Assembly: GCA_947000775.1 (NCBI GenBank)
Contig: CAMQGK010000334.1
Coordinates: 5,094,501 to 5,158,500, forward strand
Length of the DNA stretch: 64,000 nucleotides
Source of the DNA: Pterois miles
Lineage: Eukaryota > Chordata > Actinopteri > Perciformes > Scorpaenidae
Direction of reading: 5' to 3'
Positions 54,814 to 64,000 of the stretch are shown piece after piece. A model generated the notes under the pieces. That model made no database searches, had not been told where the DNA came from, and saw nothing but the letters and a program-made list of their open reading frames with translations. The first letter of the stretch is position 1. Every line of letters starts with the position of its first letter. Made by a program: the position numbers and the translations under genes.

Positions 54814-55740
54814 CATAAATTGCTCCGTGGTGCAGACTAGAACTCCATGCAGATTGTAGCATTCACTGAGCAATCTGCCTCATACTTCTGTGGTCCAAAT
54901 TAAAAAGGATTCATTCTGTTCTCCAAAAAATCCAGCAGCCGCTTCGTTGATGTCGAATGCTGATTAAGTTTATCCTCCTCTTTCGATGGTATGCAAATAT
55001 ACCGGTAACCCTGCGAATTAGATTCCACACTCTAGCCTCTAGCATGCAAAGTTAATAAGCTTTGCCTTTTTTCTCTCGACTCGGCTGCCAATTTTTATCG
55101 AGGGCAAAAGCGCAGGTCGGCAATTTCAAGAGCGTCCTCGGAAGGATTGCGCACCAAGTGCGCTTCGGGTTTTCAACGTTTAGCCTCCGGAACAAAGTAA
55201 AAGGTCCTGGTTGCTCTTCCTCTCGCTTGTAGATTCCTCCAAATAACAGAAGTGGTGATCGAAAGACTGGATAGATGAACTGCTACGCAGTATTCCCAGA
55301 TCCACCGCTGTTACGCACGGGATTAAAGTGGTCCGCACGCTCTCTAAAGACGACCTTAGGTGAAATGTATCATGCGATTGTTAGTAATATTATCGAAGCA
55401 ATATTGTGTGAAGGGACCCCGAAAGAGATCGACGCTGGGCCAAAGCAGCTGCCTGGAATATCCTAAACTGAAGCGATGTAAAATCCCGGTAATCAGGCTC
55501 AGCTCCGTCCGTCACTTTCTCCGTGGTGTCGGCAGCCTCTCCGAGATGTCTCGCCTCCCGATTCAGACTCCGATTTCCAGCTGATGTTGTGGAGTAATCT
55601 CGATAGCAACGCTCCGAGACACTCTCTTTGGTGTATTAACCAAATCAGAGGTGGTTAGGTCTGAATAAAGCGCTAGCTGCTTCAGGCAGCTCCGCGATGT
55701 GGTCCTGCCCTTGTGCCGAGCTGCCGAGACTGACAATAAC
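54814..55740 (-). other. fam222a: Candidate non-coding first exon of fam222a
   Basis: A block of about 0.9 kb that is CpG-richer than its flanks and free of repeats. Read on the - strand it runs from just downstream of a CCAAT/GC-box cluster to a plausible donor, TTATG|GTAAAT, at 54814/54813. The acceptor at 29773 demands such an upstream exon, and no better candidate is seen in the window. The 5' end is not defined. The transcript would carry several upstream ATGs. Alternative donors cannot be excluded, and no transcript evidence is available. Confidence 0.4.
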
Positions 55741-55770
55741 CCGGAACGCTGCAGACTGTCAGGCTGCTCA

Positions 55771-55835
55771 GACCGCCCACCGACCAATCACTGTACTGAG
55801 GGAATAGAAACATTCCCACGGGTTGGCCAATCATC
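55771..55835 (-). promoter_or_regulatory. fam222a: Candidate TATA-less promoter with two CCAAT boxes and a GC box
   Basis: CCAAT occurs at 55784-55788 (ACCGACCAATCACTG) and again at 55827-55831 (GGTTGGCCAATCATC). CCGCCC at 55773-55778 is a GC box (GGGCGG on the - strand). This NF-Y/Sp1-type cluster lies at the edge of the CpG-rich block, where a first exon transcribed leftward would begin. A bidirectional promoter is possible, but no gene is seen to the right. Confidence 0.45.
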
Positions 55836-55840
55836 GTTAA

Positions 55841-57667
55841 TTGAGGACTGTTACCATAGAGATGCTCGGCGTCCAAGCGTCTAAAACCACGTTGTTTATT
55901 CCGGAAAAAGAAAAAGAAAACGTCTGATGTAAATTGCCGTGGCAGAATGCAGATTGAGATCTTTAATCACTCGTTTATTCTTATCAGCAGCTAGTTAAAG
56001 GTTAAAGGCGCCATCCCTGCATGGGATGACTTGTGCTCTGCAGACGTGCCCCTGAGCAAGACACTGAATCACTTCAATGCTGCTTTGGAACTACTCTGCA
56101 GGGAGAAATAAAGTATTATCATGCAACCAGAATGCAATTCAATATGATTAGCATGCAGAATTAATCTGCTGTTTATGAATTGACGACTGTAAATGCTATT
56201 TAACTTAATTGGTTTGAAACTCCTATAGGAGAAATATTCCATAAGCCTGGCAATAATCAGTTTATAATATCAAAGTTTGCCTGCTGTGTGAGCAATGTAT
56301 TGTCCTTTATGAGCTCAGATTTATTAATCTATGCATCACATGCACTTTTTTTTTCTAAACTTATAATATAAAGTCTTTCAACAACTGACCTAAATATATT
56401 TCAACGAGACAGTCTTTCTAAAAAGGATGACATATGTGTGACTGTCTACTTAACTTTGCAGCATTCCGTCACTGTCACCTCCAGCTTATATGAGTCACAG
56501 AAAACCTTGCAAAACACCTATTTTTATTTATTTATTTGCAAACTTTCATTACAACCGTGGGGAAGTGGAGGTTTACTGTGACAGAGGCCCTTAACATTTC
56601 TCTTCTTCTTGCCGGCTGTGTCCGGTGCACACAGACCCCAGAGACACACAAAGGCAGTACAAGCAATCACACATCATGGACTCTCATAATAAGCTGACGC
56701 TGGGAAGTGGGTGATGCAGCACTCAGCTTATGCCAGTGCTGATAAGAGCCTGAAAGTATTACCTCGGTCTGGCAGCCCGCTCCAAGAAATCCATCCTGAG
56801 CCAGGTCATCAATTCTGCCCTATCTGATTGCTCACCAATCCCTGGCAGCTCCATGTCGCCATCCTGGCTTCTGCCTTTGAAATTCTCTCTATGACTTGCA
56901 CTTTCATGCTAGTTCTTTCACAGAAAAATAGGTACATACTGTATGTACATCTGGGGTCTTTTGTGTGGTCTTGACAAAAAATAAAACCGTGAAAAGAGTG
57001 CCTGGGGAGGTAAAATGATGATGCCTGATTTCCCTTAAATGTATCCCCTGCTATCACCTCTCTCTCTCTCTCTCTCTCTCTGTCATTGCTGCAGTGGACC
57101 TAAAGAGCATACATTACAGCCTGTGGAGTTCAATCATATCACCTACGCCGTGCGGTTGCACAGTCAATCAAACAGACGAACAATTAATTGAAAAATACTC
57201 AACCAGATCTGCGTTGTGCTCCAGTGAGGCAGGCAGGCAGGCAAATAAGCCATTTGATTAGCTGATAAGCAGATGACTCAACAAACATTCAAGGCATGTT
57301 TACTGTGGTTTGATTAGAGTACGCCCAATACGCAGAAGATTGGACACAAATACGTTGTGAAAACACTCAGCTGTTCCAATCCCCAAGGCAGCATGAGGGC
57401 ACATAAAAACAATGAATTATTTATGGAGGAGACTAGCAAAATATCACAGTGGATAATTTTCTGTGGGCTATATTAAATGCAGTTTTCAAAATAATGTGTC
57501 TGAGTCTGTGCATTCCCAATGACAGGATCTAGAGCCTGGAGATTGGATATGAAATCATGTTAGATATTTCCCTGCTAAGAAACCCGGGAGGCTTTCACTA
57601 AAACACTGAAACAAGGGTTATTCACATGCTAATTGGACGGCCATCTCTCTTACTAAATATGATCAAC
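55841..57667. other. Upstream flank of fam222a, no gene seen
   Basis: No protein-like frame is recognised. It contains a degraded SINE at 55996-56130, an AT-rich stretch, a (TC)n run at 57059-57081 and a GGCA tetranucleotide run near 57228-57241. Confidence 0.6.
55996..56130 (+). repeat. Old, degraded SINE fragment
   Basis: GTGCCCCTGAGCAAGACACT resembles the body of the SINE copies elsewhere in the window (GTGCCCCTGAGCAAGGCACC). GAGAAATAAAGTATTATC resembles the AATAAAG tail. The tRNA head is missing. It is much more diverged than the other copies, so it is older or from a related family. Confidence 0.6.
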
Positions 57668-57851
57668 TGGGGTGGATTAACGCACAGGTTGGCCTAGGCT
57701 GCAGCCTAGGGGCCCCATGTTTGGCCCCAGATTGGCCAGATTATTTAGAATTATTTAAATGTACTTCAGAAGAAGACAAACAAAAAAACTTTACCCCTGT
57801 TGGCTCATAAGAAACATTAAAGAAACTCTATCTACTCTAACTACTCAATCA

Positions 57852-57900
57852 GCTGACCTTATGAACCTGGACCCATGATGTGACCAGGTTCACAAGGTCA
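57852..57900. repeat. Hairpin-forming inverted repeat
   Basis: GACCTTATGAACCTGG pairs with CCAGGTTCACAAGGTC across a loop of about 13 nt, a 16-bp stem with one mismatch. The same structure, less well conserved on the right arm, occurs at about 63800-63845. Confidence 0.75.
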
Positions 57901-59101
57901 ATTTGGTTTTCAAAAAAATATAACAAATATTAAATGACTTTTGGGAAAGCATCACTGGAATATACACCTGAATAGAAATATTTGTGATTTCCACTTGAAT
58001 TTATGACCTGTGAAGTGGAGAGCATTAGGGTCTGTTGTTATAACAAGTTCTTAGGTATTTTACTTATTCACAACTTTATGATGCATGTGTGTCCCCATAT
58101 TTAATTACACTTCAGGCATATTGGGCTTCAAAGAATTAAAAGAGCAGACTATACAGAACAGAGCTGCATGCTGTTTTGTAGGTGTTCATAAGCTTGCTCC
58201 TATTTTGGCTGTTCAGAGTGATATGGGATTGATTGTGAAATGATAAGTGTTTGCTTAATATGTCAGAATACAGGATCAATAAGAAGCTCTTTGGAGTAAA
58301 TCACATAATGTTCCATGAGCTGCAGAACTTCATGATGTTTTTGAGGAAGCTGAATTAGAATCCAGTATATCTATAGTAATAATTTATCATGTAGCATGAA
58401 CACAATTGGAAGAAAGTTACTTGCTAGATTGGAAGAAAAATGGCCGAAACCAAAATTATGAACGTACTGTATATTCAAATCAAGCACAGTTATGGCACTG
58501 AATCTTACGTTGTAGCTTATCAAGGAGTCAAAGGTCTTTAGTTGCACAGTTAGGAACAGTAATCCTTCCTTTGGCCCCTGATATTTGTAGATTTAAAAAC
58601 ATTCAGGAGGTATGAGAGTTAGGAGATGTTACAAATGAATGATATTTTCTTTTGTAGTGCCCATACTATGATGAGTTATGAACTTCTATTATAAATGAAA
58701 TGTCTGTTCAAAATATCAACATGTTTTGGTGCTTGGATGATGACAAAATGGGATGGCTATTTAATTTCACTGCTTGTTGGCTACTTTTGTTTCTCAAGCT
58801 TGGAAAAAAACATCAGGATGGTTTATTTGTCTATGATTTATTCGGCTACTCTGGTTTCTGGTTTTGTGTTTTCTTTATTTTCTAAATAACGGTGTCTTGT
58901 AAGCCTGCTTTGGCTGGGCATAATATTTATGCATGACACAATAATAATCAAATGAAATCAATACGTCACTACTGGACAGAATAGCTGTATAATGAAAATA
59001 TGATCACGGAGACCAAAAAATAAAGAATTAAAAGAACTGAAAGAACACCATGACCAAGACCTACTAAAGAAAATCCCCTTTAGTCTAGATTAAAGGCTGT
59101 C

Positions 59102-59105
<4 letters not shown>

Positions 59106-59168
<63 letters not shown>
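59106..59168. repeat. (TG)n microsatellite
   Basis: A perfect TG run of about 63 bp, located directly after the hAT-like coding remnant. Confidence 0.96.
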
Positions 59169-59172
<4 letters not shown>

Positions 59173-59458
59173 CAGTGCTCCCAGAGTGTGTATGTGTGGG
59201 TTGTCAAATATTCCCAGCATACTTTTACATATGGTACTAAATTACTTTTTCTGGTAATATTAAAGCATGATGAATAAGGGTGGGCCCCATACAAAGAGTA
59301 GCCAAGGGCCCCTGACCACCTCAAACCGCCACCACACACAATAATATCTTGATGTACACCATTGAGTATGTAGTACATAGTATACGACTTTGGACGAAGC
59401 CCTGATTCACTTCATTGTCTCCGCCGCCGCCTCTCTGCTCTACTGTTTGCTTCGCTCC

Positions 59459-59465
<7 letters not shown>

Positions 59466-59523
<58 letters not shown>

Positions 59524-59530
59524 GTGTGTG
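59466..59530. repeat. (TG)n microsatellite
   Basis: A TG run of about 65 bp with one slip near its right end, 300 bp from the preceding (TG)n. Confidence 0.96.
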
Positions 59531-59619
59531 CATGTTCATGTGTGTGCGTATTTGAAGGAGCTCAGCGCTGATACAGAGAGCAGAGGAGATGCACGCTGCT
59601 ATGCAATAATAAATTACAC

Positions 59620-59710
59620 CAAAATGTTAAAAAGTACCGATAAAAGAATCAAAGTATCAGAGTAATCAATACTCTGGTCTTTTACCAGGTTTTGGTAACC
59701 ATCCCTAGTC
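59620..59710 (-). repeat. Possible terminal fragment of a dispersed DNA element
   Basis: In reverse complement it begins GACTAGGGATGGTTACCAAA and continues with ACCTGGTAAAAGACC and GATACTTTGATTC. It resembles the TAGGGATGGGTACCGA termini of dispersed fish transposons. Only one end is seen. Weak call. Confidence 0.35.
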
Positions 59711-60308
59711 ACAGTTTTATAATAATAACTTGTCAAAAAGAAGGCCATGCCGAGGTTTTATTCTGAGCCGAGGGTGTCATGATGCTGTGTAATATTTGAA
59801 TGTTCAAACAAATGACTGACAGCTCATAAAAGTAACTTTAGACAGATTTAATCCTAAAACCGATATCCAACCAGGATTTAGATTCTCACATTCTACACAG
59901 ACTGAATGAATGACGAAATAAAACAGCATTATGCTATCAGTATGGCAGTATAGTGCTTTAGATAGTTCTATTGGTATTTGTACTTGAGTAAAGGTAGCTA
60001 CAATGGTAATGGTATTTTATCAGTGGTTAAATGATTTGAAAACTACTGACTGACTGATGCTGTGGTTCTGAACATAAATGTCGAAGTCAACTGTTGCAGC
60101 ACAAAATCCTTGACCGACTTGACAAACTAAATAAGTTGCAAAACAGTGGAGGGTGTCTTTTACCTTGAGTCTGACATATTTACTGAAATGGCTAATCATG
60201 GCTGCCGGATGTTTAAAGCATTCATGGGCAAGATGAAAGTTTGTAGCACACCACTATAATCACCTAGGTCAGATATCGATACCTCATCTTCCTGCCAACT
60301 TCTGCCAT

Positions 60309-61525
60309 TTGGACAGTCCCACAAATCAGAACACCTCTATAACTGACAGACAACAACATGGCGGCAAGACCAGTGATGACGAGTGCCAATCAGAAACCCT
60401 GAAGAAGGTCTCAAGAGGATCAAAGGACTGCTTTGTAGCTACAACAACTAAACTTGCCCAGGAAATAATTAGGAAATTAATTAGGGAAGAGCTAAGTGAA
60501 ATCACAAGACCTCTTCGGGATGATATACCGAGGAATCTGACACCTCCAAGGAGACAGCAAATATTGCAGCTGATGTTGCTGAGTCAATGAATGAAGAGGT
60601 TAAGGGTCTGGAAAGGAAACATGCTGCAAGTACCAGCCCAGAATACAACGAAAACAGAAAACTGACCTTGAAAGGAGTGGCAATAAAGATAAAGACCTTT
60701 TTTGCTGCACAGTTTGCCAAACTGTCAATACGTCAAATTGCAACTGAGCTAAAGGAAAAAATCTGCCCAACACCAGACGCCAGAGTGTCAGAGGCAATTC
60801 AGTCCTTCATTAGTGATGTTGACTCTGCTTCTGCCACAAGAAGATGGAAAACAACAAGGTGTGCTAGATAGATTTAAACACATTATCATCGGGAAAGACC
60901 TGGTATTCACCACGGCACTTTGTAATCTCTTCTACTATCACATCATAGAGGGTATGATACCTGACACTGTCCCACAATCAACCACAAGGTCAGTAAATGT
61001 TTTGCCAACATGTGAAAGAATATATGGTCAAATACACTGAAAAGTCTGGTGTTTCAGCGGCTGTCTGCTGAGGTGGTGGTTGGCTGCTCATGCTGGCATT
61101 CGCAGTGGCCGGGTCACAGAGGCTTTGAAGAACACTGAGTCAGTACCAATACCCTCTGTAGCTAAGCAGCCAACAGCACAGACAGAAAAAAATCAAAGTG
61201 TCTGTCAGTGTAATTGTGAAGAAGCTTGTTTTTCAGATCTTCTACAAACTAAAGGTGAACTGCAAAATTGTAAACCCAGAGACCATCATTAAGCACCTGT
61301 TCGAGGGGGAGTAGAGGGAGGAGTAGCTATTGATATCACCCCAGAAATAGTAAATATCATTGACAAGGCCATCCACAAGACCTGTGCATGAAGTGGGGCT
61401 CTGCAACAACCATGCTGGTTTCAATGATTCTAAACCAACCACCATTTGATAACTACATTGTCTCTACTTTCAAAGACCACCTGAAGACACCACCAAAGTG
61501 GGTTGAGCCATCTGCAGGATCTTAA
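60309..61525 (+). pseudogene. Intronless, multiply frameshifted pseudogene of an unrecognised family
   Basis: A chain of protein-like segments in changing + strand frames covers about 1.2 kb, without splice signals between them. In order: LAQEIIRKLIREELSEITRP (near 60450); NEEVKGLERKHAAS and then GVAIKIKTFFAAQFAKLSIR (60587-60830); LDRFKHIIIGKDLVFTTALC (60860-60960); GRVTEALKNTESVPIPSVAK (61100-61170); IVNPETIIKHLFEG (61267-61308); VAIDITPEIVNIIDKAIHK (61324-61380); and MKWGSATTMLVSMILNQPPF (61390-61450), ending at TAA 61523-61525. Breaks lie near 60540, 60830, 61040, 61290, 61310 and 61385. The first segment has no ATG. The composition is charged, helical and soluble. I do not recognise the family. 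A retrocopy of a host gene, or a transposon-borne gene, are both possible. Confidence 0.6.
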
Positions 61526-61662
61526 CCTACGTGAGTAGGTCAAGGTTATTTAGGTGGTAATGTAATATTCATTTTGATAGAGAAAATCGGGTCCCCATAT
61601 TCTCCTTCAGAATAAATGTAATAGAGTTGCCTGCCTCCCATCCCTGTTACTTCCTGCTCCAC

Positions 61663-61738
61663 TGGCCTCCATAGAACCGAGACCAGTCTCTGTAGGACCA
61701 GTGAATGGCCTCCATAGAACCGAGACCAGTCTCTGTAG
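61663..61738. repeat. Tandem duplication of a 33-bp unit
   Basis: TGGCCTCCATAGAACCGAGA followed by CCAGTCTCTGTAG occurs at 61663-61695 and, identical, at 61706-61738, separated by 10 bp. The identity points to a recent local duplication. Confidence 0.9.
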
Positions 61739-62507
61739 TGCATAGGCCAGAGTCTGGCCGGTTTTGTCCCACTGTACTTAAAACCATCAACAATTTGTAA
61801 TAACTAATTAAATCAATAAGAGTGACCAATACAAATATTTTAAAAGTAACTTTCTGCTTAGCAACCTAATAATTTGCTGTCAGAGCTGTAAAAATCAAGC
61901 ACAAGCTGAAGTTCTGCTGATTCAGTTGTTTGTTGTTGTGTCCTTGTAGTAAAAATGAAAAATTGCCTGTCCTAACATTTAAATTGTAGTCATGAAATAG
62001 TAAATATCTTAGTTAAGTTTTGGTTGGCTAAGCTGAGATACAGTATGCTGGAATAATTGATTGCTTCACTCAATTCATTTTTACATAGCCACCAATGATG
62101 ATTTAATATGTGAGTTTTCAAAGCAACAATTACAGGGCTCCGAGATACGTGAAACATCTTGTGTTTTGTTTTTCACTCCTCACCATCAGTGTGACATCTC
62201 TGCATACACTGTCTTATGTGAGTTTTCAAAGCAACATAGTATACCTGCAGTGACGTAAGAGACCTAACAGAACTGCATCATTCAAAAAACTGCTTAGTTA
62301 TTTATGGAGTGAAATCTGTACATTCAAAGCTCAATGAAGCACCCTTCTTTAAGGTAGGGTGAACAAGTGTCCCACTTCACAAGGGACTGCACATTTTTAT
62401 CCCTTGTCCCACATCCCACATATTGAGACAATGTCCCACTTTTCATTGGCTCTAGTTTTCAAAAGTCAAACTACTGCAGGACAGACGCTTTTCTAAAACA
62501 TGGCTTT
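61739..62507. other. Non-coding flank with a short direct repeat
   Basis: No gene is seen. A 22-bp direct repeat (TATGTGAGTTTTCAAAGCAA followed by CA) occurs near 62108-62130 and 62215-62237. The stretch 62356-62450 repeats the phrase GTCCCAC three times and may be the edge of a dispersed element. Confidence 0.55.
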
Positions 62508-62786
62508 GGGGCGGCAGTATCTCAGTCTGTAAGGATTTGGGTTAGGACGCGGAGGATGCCGGTTCAAGTCCCCCATGGACCAAGACCAACTGGTTGCTGG
62601 AGAGGCCAGTTTACTTCTTGGGCACTGCCGAGGTGCCCCTGAGCAAGGCACCGAACCCCCAACTACTCTGGGCGCTTGTCAGGAGCAGCCCCCTCACTCT
62701 GACATCTCTCCATTGACGCATGTAGATGTACTGTGTGAACATTGTGGGACTAATAAAGGAATATCTTCTTCTTCTTCTTCTTCTTA
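62508..62786 (+). repeat. tRNA-derived SINE, full-length copy 2
   Basis: The head is GGGGCGGCAGTATCTCAGTC with B box GGTTCAAGTCC, and the body is GTGCCCCTGAGCAAGGCACC. The tail is TTGTGGGACTAATAAAGG plus (CTT)n. Compared with the copy at 36230 it lacks about 24 bp just before the tail (the AGAGTGTAAAACTGAATTTC region) and has scattered substitutions, including one in the A box (TAGCTCAG to TATCTCAG). Confidence 0.9.
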
Positions 62787-63790
62787 TCCAGTGGTTGTGA
62801 AGAAAGTGTCATCACGGGACTGAGATCTTTCACAATCTTTGCTATACTATGATCAACAGAGAAAATTACGAGTCACCCCAAAGTCATAAACTGTGCAGAT
62901 TTAGGCAGATTATGATGGAAACTACCACAAAGAAAAGGAAGAGCAGCAACAACCAAGACTGTGAAACTACTTATGAGTATTTATATGCTGGTGGAAGGTG
63001 ATTCTCCAAATTATTTGTGAAATTTGCCAGTTACTTTTCAATTTCACACATGGGGAATACGACACGGAGCAGCACAGGTCATGTGAGTCTAACGAAATGC
63101 GCTGAAGAGAAGAGAAGTTCTAATGTCTTTAAATAAAGACTAAACGTAACCGATATTACTGTTTCCTCTCTCCAGGTTCTCCTTGTGCTTCTCATGATAC
63201 CTACTGTACTTTTATTTCAATGCTGTATAACCGTCTTCTCGTTCTCTCCTCCTCCCACTGCTTTTGCCACCTTTCTTTCAGCTTATGCTCTGTTGTGTCT
63301 TCATTTCCGTTTTGCTAAAGGGTACTGTGATGTCAATCTAATTTGGTTTTGTGGCTTCGTTTGACACTTCAACTAATTAATTTCCTTTAATTCCTGTGCT
63401 GGTATCTATCAAAATGTTATATCTAATCCCATCATTTGAATTCTATATAAGCTATGCTGTACGTCCTCTTTACCCGCCGAATGTTTGTTTGGAAATGATT
63501 TCAATATTTTAGTTACAAAATCAACACTCAAGAAATGTTATTTTTACTTGATACTATTTTTGACCGTTTTTATATATTATGTACATACTTGACTTGGGAT
63601 TTTTTTGTTATCTTATTTACATTGCTATTGATGTTATTTGTTATTATCTAAGTCACACTTGATCATATTACATTATTATAATAGCACTACTCCATTTGGA
63701 GTCAAAGGTATGTCATTTAGTTGTGTTGCATATTACTGGGTAAGATAAGATAAGATAATAAGATTTGGTGGATGTGGGCCACATCTATCC
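62787..63790. other. AT-rich non-coding sequence
   Basis: No protein-like frame is seen. A short GATAA tandem run lies at about 63741-63757. Confidence 0.6.
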
Positions 63791-64000
63791 AATCAGCTGA
63801 CCTTATGAACCTGGCCGCATGATGTGACCAGGTTCATAAGATTAATTTGGTTTTCAAATAGTATGTCACTACTGGACAGAATACCAGTAAAATGAAAATT
63901 TGATCACAGAGCACAAAAACGAAAAGCACAACAGCTGAAAGAACACCATGACCAAGATCTACAAAGGAAAATCCCTTTCAGTTTAGATTAAAGGCTGTCT
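63791..64000. repeat. hAT-like element, partial copy 2 (runs off the window)
   Basis: The stretch 63791-63857 matches 57847-57913 (AATCAGCTGACCTTATGAAC and onward). The stretch from about 63860 to 64000 matches 58962-59101 (GTCACTACTGGACAGAATA through ATTAAAGGCTGTCT). The roughly 1.04 kb between these blocks in copy 1 is absent here. The coding remnant reads QQLKEHHDQDLQRKIPFSLD in the same frame as copy 1. Confidence 0.8.

Larger units (their letters stand above)
57669..59336. repeat. Degraded hAT-like DNA transposon, copy 1
   Basis: The left end reads GGGGTGGATTAACGCACAGG, then CCTAGGCTGCAGCCTAGGGG, then CCCCATGTTTGG. The right end in reverse complement reads GGCGGTTTGAGGTGGTCAGG, then GGCCCTTGGC and TATGGGGCCC. 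GGGCGGATTAACGCA...GGGGCCC ends are typical of hAT-family elements with TTF/ZMYM-type transposases, by general knowledge. A short coding remnant at about 59011-59087 reads KELKEHHDQDLLKKIPFSLD. The rest lacks a frame. A (TG)n microsatellite interrupts it at 59106. Confidence 0.5.

Noticed and set aside
54342..54818. A 158-codon + strand frame next to the CpG-rich block
   Set aside because: It overlaps the putative fam222a donor region and lies antisense to the gene. It has no recognised domain, splice context or family match, and is probably chance.

Overview
The window is nuclear DNA of a ray-finned (teleost) fish. The evidence is vertebrate split genes with GT-AG introns, very long introns, abundant (CA)n microsatellites, tRNA-derived SINEs with a CTAATAAAGG-(CTT)n tail, and hAT-like transposon debris. 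The species cannot be told from the sequence alone. No operon, phage, CRISPR or other prokaryotic feature is present.

Two real protein-coding genes can be supported, placed tail to tail. (1) At 19-584 on the + strand lie the last three coding exons of trpv4, a TRP vanilloid cation channel; the rest of the gene lies to the left of the window. (2) On the - strand, fam222a (aggregatin) has its large terminal coding exon at 10602-12073 and a small start-codon exon at 29630-29772. The two join in phase to a 522-residue protein. A CpG-rich, non-repetitive block at about 54.8-55.85 kb, with two CCAAT boxes and a GC box, is the best candidate for the promoter and non-coding first exon. If so, fam222a spans about 46 kb, with introns of 17.6 kb and about 25 kb. 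The convergent trpv4/fam222a pair matches the arrangement known from human chromosome 12q24.

Layout: 1-1.9 kb trpv4 end and 3' UTR; 1.9-9.6 kb intergenic; 9.6-12.07 kb fam222a terminal exon with 3' UTR; 12.07-29.63 kb intron (L2-like tail, (AT)n-bearing inverted-repeat element, pyrimidine minisatellite, G23 tract); 29.63-29.77 kb exon 2; 29.77-54.81 kb large intron (SINEs, microsatellites, possible regulatory islands); 54.8-55.85 kb putative exon 1 and promoter; 55.9-64 kb repeat-rich flank. The flank holds a degraded hAT-like element, a partial second copy of it at the window edge, a frameshifted intronless pseudogene of an unrecognised family at 60.3-61.5 kb, and a second full SINE.

I see no convincing new multi-gene system. 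The items most worth a second look are the unrecognised pseudogene, the duplicated hAT-like remnant with its hairpin, the donor-like sequence at the start of fam222a exon 3, the glutamine and histidine runs in fam222a, and the divergent trpv4 tail.
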